From NCBI GenBank assembly GCA_030583885.1, contig CP129480.1, positions 3,164,714 to 3,228,713 on the forward strand: a stretch of 64,000 bases of DNA, written 5' to 3'. A program made the translations under genes and the position numbers. A model generated the notes under the pieces. The model was not told the DNA's origin, did no database searches, and saw nothing but the letters and a program-made list of their open reading frames with translations. This document shows, in pieces, positions 14,153 to 21,327 of this stretch; the first letter of the stretch is position 1; every line of letters begins with the position of its first letter. Source of the DNA: Anaerolineales bacterium (GTDB lineage Bacteria > Chloroflexota > Anaerolineae > Anaerolineales > Villigracilaceae).

Positions 14153-15855
14153 AAAAACTTCGCATCCTTATCATCCTGACGATCTTCCTTGCCGTCCTGC
14201 TCCTGAGTGGATTGACAATGTCTGCCACGCCAGTGTATGCCTCCAACGCAAACCTGCTCCTGACTCCCACACCCACTGTGACGGTCACAGTCACGCCGAC
14301 TCCACCCACGGGAGGTGGAGGAAGCACTACAACCACCATCTCGCAGATCTTCAATCACCTGATCTTCCCCGCCGAAACCATCTCCGAAGCCCTGGCGGGC
14401 ATCTTCGATAAAGCTGCCGATAAAGAAGTTCGCGCCATGAGTGAGGAAGTGGCACGCTGGACAAGCGTGATCGGCGAGATCGTACAGGCTCCCAGTCAGG
14501 GCGATTACAGCACGGTGGCACAATCCAGTTTGCCGGTCGCGGCGGCATTGGCACCTGCCTTGTTTCTATTACGACTGGCGTTGTATCACTGGGGAAGGCT
14601 ACTCGGTGATGATGACAGTGGCTTGCGTGTGGTTGGGGATTGGGTGACTGCTGGTGTATTGGCGATTGCATCCGGTCCATTTTTGGATCTGATCGTTCGT
14701 CTTGGATGGTGGATGGTTGGGAAAGTAATTGGTGAAACGGGAGGACTGGCGATCAGCTTCGTCGAGAACACTACAGCAACTTCCATTTTATTGGGTCTTG
14801 CCAACCAGACCTTCCTTGGCAGTTTACTCAACATCGGTCTATCGATTGGTTCATTACTCGCCATCGGCGGAATGTTGTTTGCGTTTGCGTCCGCCAATGC
14901 CGTTCTATTTATTCTTGCTGTACTCGCTCCACCTCTTGCTATTGCGAGCGTGTTGCCTCAGGCAACCTGGCTGCGTTCCCTATGGATGAAGGCAGTGATC
15001 TTGATTGCTCTTCTGCCTATTGTGGCAGGTGGAGTCTTCAAGGCAGGCATGGCAGCCAGTACTTGGATGGGTCAGCAGGGGTTGTTGTCCGCCATTCTGC
15101 GTGTCGTCTGGCTGTGGGGCGCGACCGGATTGTTGCTGTCACTGGCAGGCATCCTGGGCAAGATGACCATCTCCACCACGGCTGATGCCTTTGGCGGGAT
15201 GATCAAGGCAGCGCAACAAATCGTTTCCATCGGGATATTGGCTGCCAGCGGCGTGGGAGCGGCGGGAGCTGGTGCGGTTGGAGCGGCAGGAGCCACGACA
15301 GGTGCAGGCGCATCTGCAACATCTACTGCCACGAGTGGACTGACCGGCGCGGAAGCCGCAATGGGGCATTTGAATGCGGCTCAGCAATTGACACAACAAG
15401 CCGGAAATTTGGAAGCAATGGGATTGCGTGCTCCGGCTGCCTACAATCGTTCCCTGGCACATGGACATGAATTGGCGGCGCGACAGGCGGAGTTGGGGCA
15501 ACGAATGCAGCGCTTCAATGGCGCTCCACCCTCATCACCTTCAGATGACTTTGGTTTCTCGCCATCGGTGAATGCCTCCATTCAATCCAACTTCAACGGC
15601 TCCCCCCAGGAATTCCAGCAGGGCTTTCAAGCCATGTCCGCGGACATCTCTCAACATGGGATGGACCCAAATGTTTTCGCCGCTCAATACCCGCAGGAAA
15701 CGGCACAGATGACACGAGCTTATCTGGATCATTCTGAAGAGATCATGACAGCGCGCGATCCATTGATGCGCGCTTCTGAAATCGGAAACGCAACACGGGT
15801 GAAGGAGATACTCACATTCATGCCAAACTCCAGGGATGAAGAGGAGCGCTCATGA
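14149..15855 (+). CDS. TrbL/VirB6-like polytopic membrane protein with Thr/Pro linker
   Basis: About 568 residues from ATG 14149, which overlaps the previous stop (ATGA); the frame is open further upstream but that part lies inside the Cas4-like gene. A signal peptide (MKKLRILIILTIFLAVLLLS) is followed by a T-P-T-P-T-V-T-V-T-V-T-P repeat and a Gly/Ser/Thr run. Then come seven or so membrane helices (about residues 130-390), a Gly/Ala-rich stretch and a hydrophilic Gln/Met-rich tail. This layout is that of TrbL/VirB6-type inner-membrane channel proteins of type IV secretion systems. Its 3' end overlaps the next prepilin-peptidase-like gene by 4 nt. Confidence 0.7.
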   Translation: MKKLRILIILTIFLAVLLLSGLTMSATPVYASNANLLLTPTPTVTVTVTPTPPTGGGGSTTTTISQIFNHLIFPAETISEALAGIFDKAADKEVRAMSEEVARWTSVIGEIVQAPSQGDYSTVAQSSLPVAAALAPALFLLRLALYHWGRLLGDDDSGLRVVGDWVTAGVLAIASGPFLDLIVRLGWWMVGKVIGETGGLAISFVENTTATSILLGLANQTFLGSLLNIGLSIGSLLAIGGMLFAFASANAVLFILAVLAPPLAIASVLPQATWLRSLWMKAVILIALLPIVAGGVFKAGMAASTWMGQQGLLSAILRVVWLWGATGLLLSLAGILGKMTISTTADAFGGMIKAAQQIVSIGILAASGVGAAGAGAVGAAGATTGAGASATSTATSGLTGAEAAMGHLNAAQQLTQQAGNLEAMGLRAPAAYNRSLAHGHELAARQAELGQRMQRFNGAPPSSPSDDFGFSPSVNASIQSNFNGSPQEFQQGFQAMSADISQHGMDPNVFAAQYPQETAQMTRAYLDHSEEIMTARDPLMRASEIGNATRVKEILTFMPNSRDEEERS

Positions 15856-16322
15856 CCCTCGCAGAGACCTTTGCGCTGGTCTCCTTTTCCATATTCAGCT
15901 ATGCCGACCTGCGCTATCGCCTGGTGCCAGGAATCGAAGTCTTTCTGTTTGGAACGATCCTTTTGACATTTCCCGCCACACCCATTCAGACCGGGATCGT
16001 ACTGTTGGCATGTTTGTGGAGCATCTTCCGTAATCTATCCGGTTGGTTTGCCATACCCCTGTTGTTTTACCCACCTGTCTGGCCAGTGTTGTTCACCGGA
16101 TATGGGTATCGCAAGGGCATCATTGGCAGGGCAGATTTGCTTGCGATTAGCGGGCTTGCCTGTCTTTTTCCTTTCCCTGCCGTATTGCTGTCTCTTCTGG
16201 GATTGGAACTCTGGCGCAGGCTTTGGATACGCAGACAACAAGGGAACATCCCTGCCCTGCCAGGTCTGTTGCTTGGATTGATCGTCTATCTCTTTTTGCG
16301 TTTATTCCTGCCGACTCTCTAG
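15852..16322 (+). CDS. Prepilin peptidase-like membrane protein (A24 family), copy 2, variant active site
   Basis: 156 residues with five hydrophobic segments. The first motif is clear (Y-A-D-L-R-Y-R-L-V-P). The second reads I-G-R-A-D-L-L-A, i.e. G-R-A-D in place of GxGD: the Asp is kept but the second Gly is Ala. It is distantly related to the peptidase at 12862 and may process a different pilin or be weakly active. Start ATG 15852 overlaps the TrbL-like stop by 4 nt. The next gene follows after 46 bp. Confidence 0.68.
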   Translation: MTLAETFALVSFSIFSYADLRYRLVPGIEVFLFGTILLTFPATPIQTGIVLLACLWSIFRNLSGWFAIPLLFYPPVWPVLFTGYGYRKGIIGRADLLAISGLACLFPFPAVLLSLLGLELWRRLWIRRQQGNIPALPGLLLGLIVYLFLRLFLPTL

Positions 16323-16368
16323 CGACACGAGCACACATCCCCCTTCCACAATTGAATAAGATGACCCC

Positions 16369-17178
16369 ATGCCACGCTCTGGAACTTTGGGCAACCCACA
16401 GCCCTACACTCCTTTTGGTGTTTTCGCTGGCCTGCCTTTCTGGGGCGGCGGCTTGACATTACTCGCCGCAGCGCCAGGAATCGGAAAGACTTCCTGGCTG
16501 CTGCGGATGATCTTCGAGTCTGCCTGCCTGCATATTCCATCTGCCATTGGCTGTTATGAACACACCCCCGAGGAATTGCGTTTTCGCCTGTTTCTGCAAA
16601 CAGAGGCAATGACCGGTGGACCTCATACGCAACCCTCGCAACCCGTTGTGGAGGCAGCCCTGGCACGCGCCAGTGAAGCGGTATTGCTATCGCTCAACTC
16701 AGGTGAGGATACAGTGCGCGCGTTGGAAGACATGTTGATCCATGATTACGCCTTCCCTGTCAAAGGGCCGGCACTGATCGCCGTAGATTATCTCAACCGC
16801 GTGCCTGTCGTTGGCTTGACCGGCATGATGAACGAAGAAGGTCGCAGTGGCGAAGCCGCCGCCGCGTTGCGTGAGATGGCGCGGCATCATGGTTGGGCGA
16901 TCATCGCGGCAGCCGCCTTGAAATCCGAACGCTTCAATGATGGCGATGATCTATCCGCATTATTAGGCGATGAGCGTGTCCCGTATGAAGCGGACCGTGT
17001 GTTGGTGGTCAACCGCACCGGCGATGTCCGCGATTGCGGTTGCGCTCCGCTGGAAGTCCTGACCCTCAAAGATCGCACCGGACCGGCACGACGCTGGCCC
17101 ATGCAGTTCTGGGGTGAACGTTTCTATCCCGCGCTCGAAGCGGAATTCCATAAACATAATCCGATGGCATTGTCATGA
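16369..17178 (+). CDS. DnaB-like helicase-domain ATPase
   Basis: A 269-residue RecA-fold ATPase resembling the C-terminal domain of DnaB without the N-terminal domain. Walker A is A-A-P-G-I-G-K-T (about residues 34-41). A strand G-P-A-L-I-A-V-D-Y-L-N-R-V follows as Walker B, then a segment H-G-W-A-I-I-A-A-A-A-L-K-S-E, and a late arginine-finger-like region (E-A-D-R-V-L-V-V-N-R). It is the only clear P-loop motor in the pilus/conjugation operon, so it may help unwind or load element DNA rather than power secretion. Its stop overlaps the next gene by 4 nt. Confidence 0.75.
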   Translation: MPRSGTLGNPQPYTPFGVFAGLPFWGGGLTLLAAAPGIGKTSWLLRMIFESACLHIPSAIGCYEHTPEELRFRLFLQTEAMTGGPHTQPSQPVVEAALARASEAVLLSLNSGEDTVRALEDMLIHDYAFPVKGPALIAVDYLNRVPVVGLTGMMNEEGRSGEAAAALREMARHHGWAIIAAAALKSERFNDGDDLSALLGDERVPYEADRVLVVNRTGDVRDCGCAPLEVLTLKDRTGPARRWPMQFWGERFYPALEAEFHKHNPMALS

Positions 17179-17657
17179 GTGAAGTCACATCCCTTTTATT
17201 GACCTTCCTGCGCGAAGCCTGGGTTGCCCTGGCAGGCGCATTTGTCGCCTTCGCGCTGCTGGCGGGTATTGCCCAGATGTTGCGCGTGAGTTCCGCTTCT
17301 GTATTAGGCGCGAATCTTTGGGTGTGGGAATCCATATCTGCGCTGATTTCCATTCTGGTGTTGGGCTTGTTTGCCTTCCTTGGAATTCCGCAGATCGTGA
17401 GCGCCTTGCAATCCACATTACCCGGTGTAGGTGGGTGCGGACCAATCAGTGAATTGGGCACACTTGCCTCTGGATTGATCGGTGGACTGGCAGCCTTGCG
17501 TATGTTGAAAGCGGCATTCACGACGATGTTGTCCGCTTCGATTGGTGGCGCATCCTCATTTGCCAATGCACTCATTGAATCTGGTGAAGCGCTCTTTGGC
17601 ATGATCCTCGCCAGCGCCGCCATTCCCCTGGCTGCCTGGTTCCTCGGTACTTGTTGA
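17175..17657 (+). CDS. Membrane protein of the secretion operon
   Basis: 160 residues with four hydrophobic segments (about 10-35, 50-75, 90-110, 135-158) separated by short Gly/Ser-rich loops, and a Cys pair around the middle loop (G-G-C-G-P) and the C-terminus. I do not recognise a specific family. Size and position beside VirB2/VirB3-like genes suggest a channel or pilin-like component of a type IV secretion apparatus. Start ATG 17175 overlaps the DnaB-like stop. Confidence 0.55.
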   Translation: MSEVTSLLLTFLREAWVALAGAFVAFALLAGIAQMLRVSSASVLGANLWVWESISALISILVLGLFAFLGIPQIVSALQSTLPGVGGCGPISELGTLASGLIGGLAALRMLKAAFTTMLSASIGGASSFANALIESGEALFGMILASAAIPLAAWFLGTC

Positions 17658-17679
17658 AATTTCAAAGGAGAAGATATTT

Positions 17680-17946
17680 ATGTTCGATCCCATCATGGAA
17701 CAAATTCTGGCGATTGCCCGCGATGCCTGGGCATTCATGGCAGGACTCTTGATCGTTGTGGCATTGCTGGGTGGCCTGTATTTCATTCTGCAGGGCACGG
17801 CGGGTATGGCCTTCGGCGGAAGCCGCATGACATCAATGGCGATCATAGGTGTGGTCGGTCTGGTCATCATTGTGTTGTTTGCCTTCCTCTTTCTGCCGCA
17901 GTTGGGTGAGATGTTGAAGAACTTCCAACCCAAACCACCGTTTTAG
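17680..17946 (+). CDS. Small two-helix membrane protein, VirB2/pilin-like
   Basis: 88 residues with two strong membrane helices (about 14-40 and 48-73) joined by a short G-G-S-R loop, and a basic/proline tail (K-N-F-Q-P-K-P-P-F). This hairpin topology is that of VirB2/TrbC conjugative pilins in monoderm systems. It has a good GGAG ribosome site and lies just before the PrgI/VirB3-like gene, the usual order in type IV secretion operons. There is no cleaved-pilin signature. Confidence 0.55.
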   Translation: MFDPIMEQILAIARDAWAFMAGLLIVVALLGGLYFILQGTAGMAFGGSRMTSMAIIGVVGLVIIVLFAFLFLPQLGEMLKNFQPKPPF

Positions 17947-17953
17947 GAGTGTC

Positions 17954-18445
17954 ATGTTCAACGACCGTGATCTTGGCATCCTTGGCGCTGGCGCATTGCT
18001 GGCTGTCTTATGTTTATTCCTTCCGCTATCCTTCACCGGAAAGGTGGTGATCGGTTTTCTGGTATTGGTCGGGTTCATGGCGCTGGCTCTCCTGCGACTT
18101 GGACCCGACCGCGTCCCACCCGAAGTCTGGTTGATGCGTCGTTTTCGCTATTCGATGCAGACCCGGCAGTATGTCAACCAACAAGCAGCCACCCGCAGAA
18201 CCGAAGGCGATCCACCTCCATCCAAACAAAAGGCACAGCGTCCGACAGTGGAGCGTGAACGTCCTGCTCCTTCATACCAACCACAGATGCCGCAAGCAAA
18301 CATGCGCCCCATTGACCTCGCATGGAACGAAGTCGGAGTCTATCCGCTGTTGACTGTCCTGCTGGGAGTCGTGGGAATTTACTTTGCCGTCTGGCTGGCA
18401 AATGGTGGAGCGCAGGAACTCGCATTCTGGTTTACGTGGAGATAA
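17954..18445 (+). CDS. PrgI/VirB3-like inner-membrane protein
   Basis: 163 residues. Two membrane helices at 5-50 are followed by L-G-P-D-R-V-P-P-E-V-W-L-M-R-R-F-R-Y, which recalls the helix-then-amphipathic pattern of PrgI/VirB3 proteins. A proline/arginine-rich linker (about 80-115) and a C-terminal helix (133-155) complete it. PrgI-like proteins anchor the VirB4 ATPase in Gram-positive conjugation systems, yet no VirB4 gene is in the window. Tight spacing (7 bp) to the VirB2-like gene and to the next gene supports one operon. Confidence 0.6.
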   Translation: MFNDRDLGILGAGALLAVLCLFLPLSFTGKVVIGFLVLVGFMALALLRLGPDRVPPEVWLMRRFRYSMQTRQYVNQQAATRRTEGDPPPSKQKAQRPTVERERPAPSYQPQMPQANMRPIDLAWNEVGVYPLLTVLLGVVGIYFAVWLANGGAQELAFWFTWR

Positions 18446-18446
18446 G

Positions 18447-19379
18447 ATGATTACGTTGATTTCAATACTTGGCGCCCTGGCGCTGGCAACCATCCCCATC
18501 GCCTTTGGCTGGCGTCGTACCGTGGACGAAGCGGGCATGGCGCGTGCGATGGGCATTGCGCAACCGAAGAAAAAATTCGATCCCGAAAAGTTTGCGCGTC
18601 AGACTGGAACAGGACTGGCGTTCAACCAGATCGCCTATGGCTTTCTGGCTTGGGTTGGCGGTGGCTTGGCAGGCGGCATGTTCCTGGGATTCTTTCCCGC
18701 CATACTGTTTGCGATTGCAGGTGGCTTGCTGTACGCAGGAACACTTTCCGACAAACGCCAGGAATTTCGCTTGAAGCAGGCCAAGGATATTTTACGTGGC
18801 TTGGGTGTAGTGGAGACATTGTTATCACAAGGCAAGCCATTGGGAGATGCCCTCGATGATGCGGCGCAAGCAGTGGGACCGGATGGCAGGATGGTGCTGG
18901 GTGATTTAGTTGTGCGCTTACGGACTGCACCCGCCGATGAAGCGGCATTAGCTGTCCGCGAATGGACAACCGCCTGGGACAATCCCGCCGTGGACATTGT
19001 CGCTACTTCATTATTAGCTTCCATCGAAGGGCGTATCGAGATCGGTCCGCTGGTGGCTTCCTTGCGAAAGACTCTTGGGACGGTTGTGGAAGTGCTGTCC
19101 CGTGCGCGTGCCGCCGCCAAAGGTGTCGAATGGCAGGCGCGTTTTCTTGCTCTTTTCCCTCCTGCTGTTTTGGTATTGATTGCCGTCACCACTCCCGAGG
19201 TTGGGAAGTTGTATTCTGGTAATCCGCTTTTTCTATCTCCTGTAATCCTCGGCTCAGGTGTTTCCTACTGGCTCTCGATGCGCATGATCCGCAACGGTTT
19301 GTCCATTGAAGCCTCGATGGGCTTGCAAGCCGGACAGCAGGGCGAAATTCGCCTGGATCGGCTGGGACGAGTCCTGTAA
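18447..19379 (+). CDS. T2SS-F/TadB-like pilus assembly membrane protein
   Basis: About 310 residues from ATG 18447 (GTGGAGATAAG just upstream; the longer frame from 18384 overlaps the previous gene). The layout matches TadB/TadC: a first helix at 2-20, a helix pair at 65-100, a cytoplasmic helical domain carrying the GspF-type segments (K-D-I-L-R-G-L-G-V-V-E-T-L-L-S-Q-G-K-P-L), then two C-terminal helices (about 240-290). TadB-type proteins form the inner-membrane platform of Tad pili and work with a TadA ATPase, which is not found here. Stop and next start overlap by one base. Confidence 0.72.
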   Translation: MITLISILGALALATIPIAFGWRRTVDEAGMARAMGIAQPKKKFDPEKFARQTGTGLAFNQIAYGFLAWVGGGLAGGMFLGFFPAILFAIAGGLLYAGTLSDKRQEFRLKQAKDILRGLGVVETLLSQGKPLGDALDDAAQAVGPDGRMVLGDLVVRLRTAPADEAALAVREWTTAWDNPAVDIVATSLLASIEGRIEIGPLVASLRKTLGTVVEVLSRARAAAKGVEWQARFLALFPPAVLVLIAVTTPEVGKLYSGNPLFLSPVILGSGVSYWLSMRMIRNGLSIEASMGLQAGQQGEIRLDRLGRVL

Positions 19380-20080
19380 TGAAAGGTTTCTTCCGATTTT
19401 CCATTGCCTTGATGACCGCCCCGTTGTTATGCGGGGCGGCTTTGGTGGTGGGTTATGTCATGCTGGTGGTTCTGACCATTCCGCAACTCCCGGCATGGGC
19501 GCAGCCCGGTGTGGAGCAATGGTTGTTCGATATCCCCCAATATGCAGAGACCAGCGACAACGGTTCGTATGGCAATTCACTTCCATCCGGAATGAGCGCT
19601 GTTCCCTTCGATGGCTATGTTGGACCCGGTTCTGATATCTATGGTTTGCCCTTGATCGGCCCCATTCCACATTGGGGTGATATCTATGACAAGCCATTAT
19701 TAGGATGTAAGTTCCAAGACCCACATTACCAGACGCATACTGGTAGTGACTTTCCCGTGAATGAAGGCACACCGATTCATACAACCATCGCAGGCAAGGT
19801 CGTGTGGGCTGGCTCGAACGGTCCGTGGGGTAATCTGGTAGTGGTTGAGAATAATGGTTATCAGGTCTGGTTGGCTCATTTGAGCAGCATCCAGGTAGTG
19901 GAGGGGCAAATCGTAAACTACGACGATGTGGTGGGATTGAGCGGCAACACCGGCAATAGCACCGGTGCGCATTTACATTACGGCATTCGCCAGCAGACAG
20001 GGGAACAAAGCGCTGTCTGGCTGAACCCTCAAAACTATTTTACGGTCGATGAGTACATCAACATTGGATGTTCGGATTAA
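19379..20080 (+). CDS. M23-family zinc metallopeptidase (LytM/VirB1-like role)
   Basis: 233 residues: an N-terminal membrane anchor (about 5-40), a linker, then a peptidase_M23 domain with H-T-G-S-D-F (Zn ligands His and Asp), Y-Q-V-W-L-A-H-L-S, and the closing H-L-H-Y-G-I (HxH). These cleave peptidoglycan cross-links. In conjugation and secretion operons such enzymes open the wall for the apparatus. The start overlaps the TadB-like stop (TAATG), and the gene is followed 4 bp later by the replication-relaxation-like gene. Confidence 0.85.
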   Translation: MKGFFRFSIALMTAPLLCGAALVVGYVMLVVLTIPQLPAWAQPGVEQWLFDIPQYAETSDNGSYGNSLPSGMSAVPFDGYVGPGSDIYGLPLIGPIPHWGDIYDKPLLGCKFQDPHYQTHTGSDFPVNEGTPIHTTIAGKVVWAGSNGPWGNLVVVENNGYQVWLAHLSSIQVVEGQIVNYDDVVGLSGNTGNSTGAHLHYGIRQQTGEQSAVWLNPQNYFTVDEYINIGCSD

Positions 20081-20083
20081 CCC

Positions 20084-21193
20084 ATGACAGTTCGATTGGG
20101 TGATGTTACCTTCTCTGATTGGATCAGCCTAAAATTTGAAGGCGGTTATACCGACACCTTCATATTCGATATTGACGCCTTGAATGGATTGCCACCATTT
20201 GACTTTCATCCCCTCTTGCAGCGCCTGGTTGCCGAGTTGGATAAAAAAAGACCCGGCGCATCTCTTTGGATCCGCGTGACATCTCCCGGGGAATGGTACC
20301 TGATGGAGGTCAAACGATCCATGACATCCGGGTTTTCCATTCCATATGTTGTCACTTCAAAAGACAAGACACCGGATTATCGCAGTTTCTCTTTTGGTCC
20401 AAGATTATTTTCTTCTTCACTCCATCATCCTCCCAAGGTGGACGATGAGATCTCCCGTTTCTCTCGTGAAGAGTTGAAAAGTCTCCAGGTTTTGACCAGA
20501 AACCGGAAAGGGATTGAGGAGGAGATCGCTTCTTTGACAGGTCTTCCTGAAACAATAACTTATGATGTTTTGCAGAGGCTTCAAAAAAGAAAAATGGTGG
20601 TATTCAAACTTGGCGAGCAGTTCCAAAAAGACAAGTCAAAGCCAAAGAAAATGGATCCGTACTGGATGTGGCATCCAACCCGCAAAGGAGTATCCGTTTC
20701 TTTACGCAGTTGGGGGGCATCAAATGGAGTGGATTTTAGCGGCGTGAAGGAATTGAACCCGCACTTAATTGGGACATCACATAGGACGAATTCCCGCAGG
20801 TGGCCGGCATGGTTACGATCCGCCTACCCACAAGTTGAAATATGGACGGGATGGACCGAAGTGCAACTTCCTGAAACGGCAGTGCGCCCTGACGGGCTTG
20901 CCTGGGGTCGGATTCAGGGTTTCGAGACCTTGTTCTGGTTGGAAATTGGGGATGAGCACAAAAAGAAGGAAGAAATAGAAGATATTACACGAAAGAGATG
21001 GACAGAAGCCTTGGCATTCTGTCGGGAAACTGGTGTCCGGCTTGTTTATGCACAGGTAAGCCCGGATTGGGTCAAGAAGGCTGCTCTCTGGGCATTTAAA
21101 AATTTACCTGAAGACATCGCAGTGTTGATGGGGAATAGGCGAAAGTATGGAAAACTTCCAAATGTTGAGTGGGGAAAAGTGACGATTATCTAA
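20084..21193 (+). CDS. Replication-relaxation-like protein (wHTH plus PD-(D/E)XK-like domain)
   Basis: 369 residues. Residues about 120-190 look like a winged helix (S-R-E-E-L-K-S-L-Q-V-L-T-R-N-R-K-G-I-E-E, then L-P-E-T-I-T-Y-D-V-L). The C-terminal part (about 255-369) has V-R-P-D-G-L-A-W, L-F-W-L-E-I-G-D-E and a following helix with repeated K/E, the order of a PD-(D/E)XK-like fold. This combination recalls the Replic_Relax family of mobile-element plasmids and ICEs. It ends the rightward operon. The N-terminal ~110 residues are unassigned. The assignment is tentative. Confidence 0.5.
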   Translation: MTVRLGDVTFSDWISLKFEGGYTDTFIFDIDALNGLPPFDFHPLLQRLVAELDKKRPGASLWIRVTSPGEWYLMEVKRSMTSGFSIPYVVTSKDKTPDYRSFSFGPRLFSSSLHHPPKVDDEISRFSREELKSLQVLTRNRKGIEEEIASLTGLPETITYDVLQRLQKRKMVVFKLGEQFQKDKSKPKKMDPYWMWHPTRKGVSVSLRSWGASNGVDFSGVKELNPHLIGTSHRTNSRRWPAWLRSAYPQVEIWTGWTEVQLPETAVRPDGLAWGRIQGFETLFWLEIGDEHKKKEEIEDITRKRWTEALAFCRETGVRLVYAQVSPDWVKKAALWAFKNLPEDIAVLMGNRRKYGKLPNVEWGKVTII

Positions 21194-21210
21194 AATATAG
21201 TATTGACCAT

Positions 21211-21292
21211 ATAGCAGATTATCAAGTGGTAGAGATGTTGTTTTGATTGCAAACAAATTTAAAACCATAAACAGAATTTCATCTGCTATACT
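21211..21292 (+). promoter_or_regulatory. Promoter region of addB-addA
   Basis: An extended -10 (TGC-TATACT, TATACT at 21287-21292) lies 36 nt before the addB start, with AT-rich DNA upstream and no clear -35. ATAGCAGAT (21211-21219) and ATCTGCTAT (21281-21289) form a spaced 9-bp inverted repeat that overlaps the -10, a possible operator. AAGGGAG precedes the ATG at 21328. Confidence 0.45.
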
Positions 21293-21327
21293 TTACGATC
21301 TCGGACCGGAAAGATAAGGGAGATACC

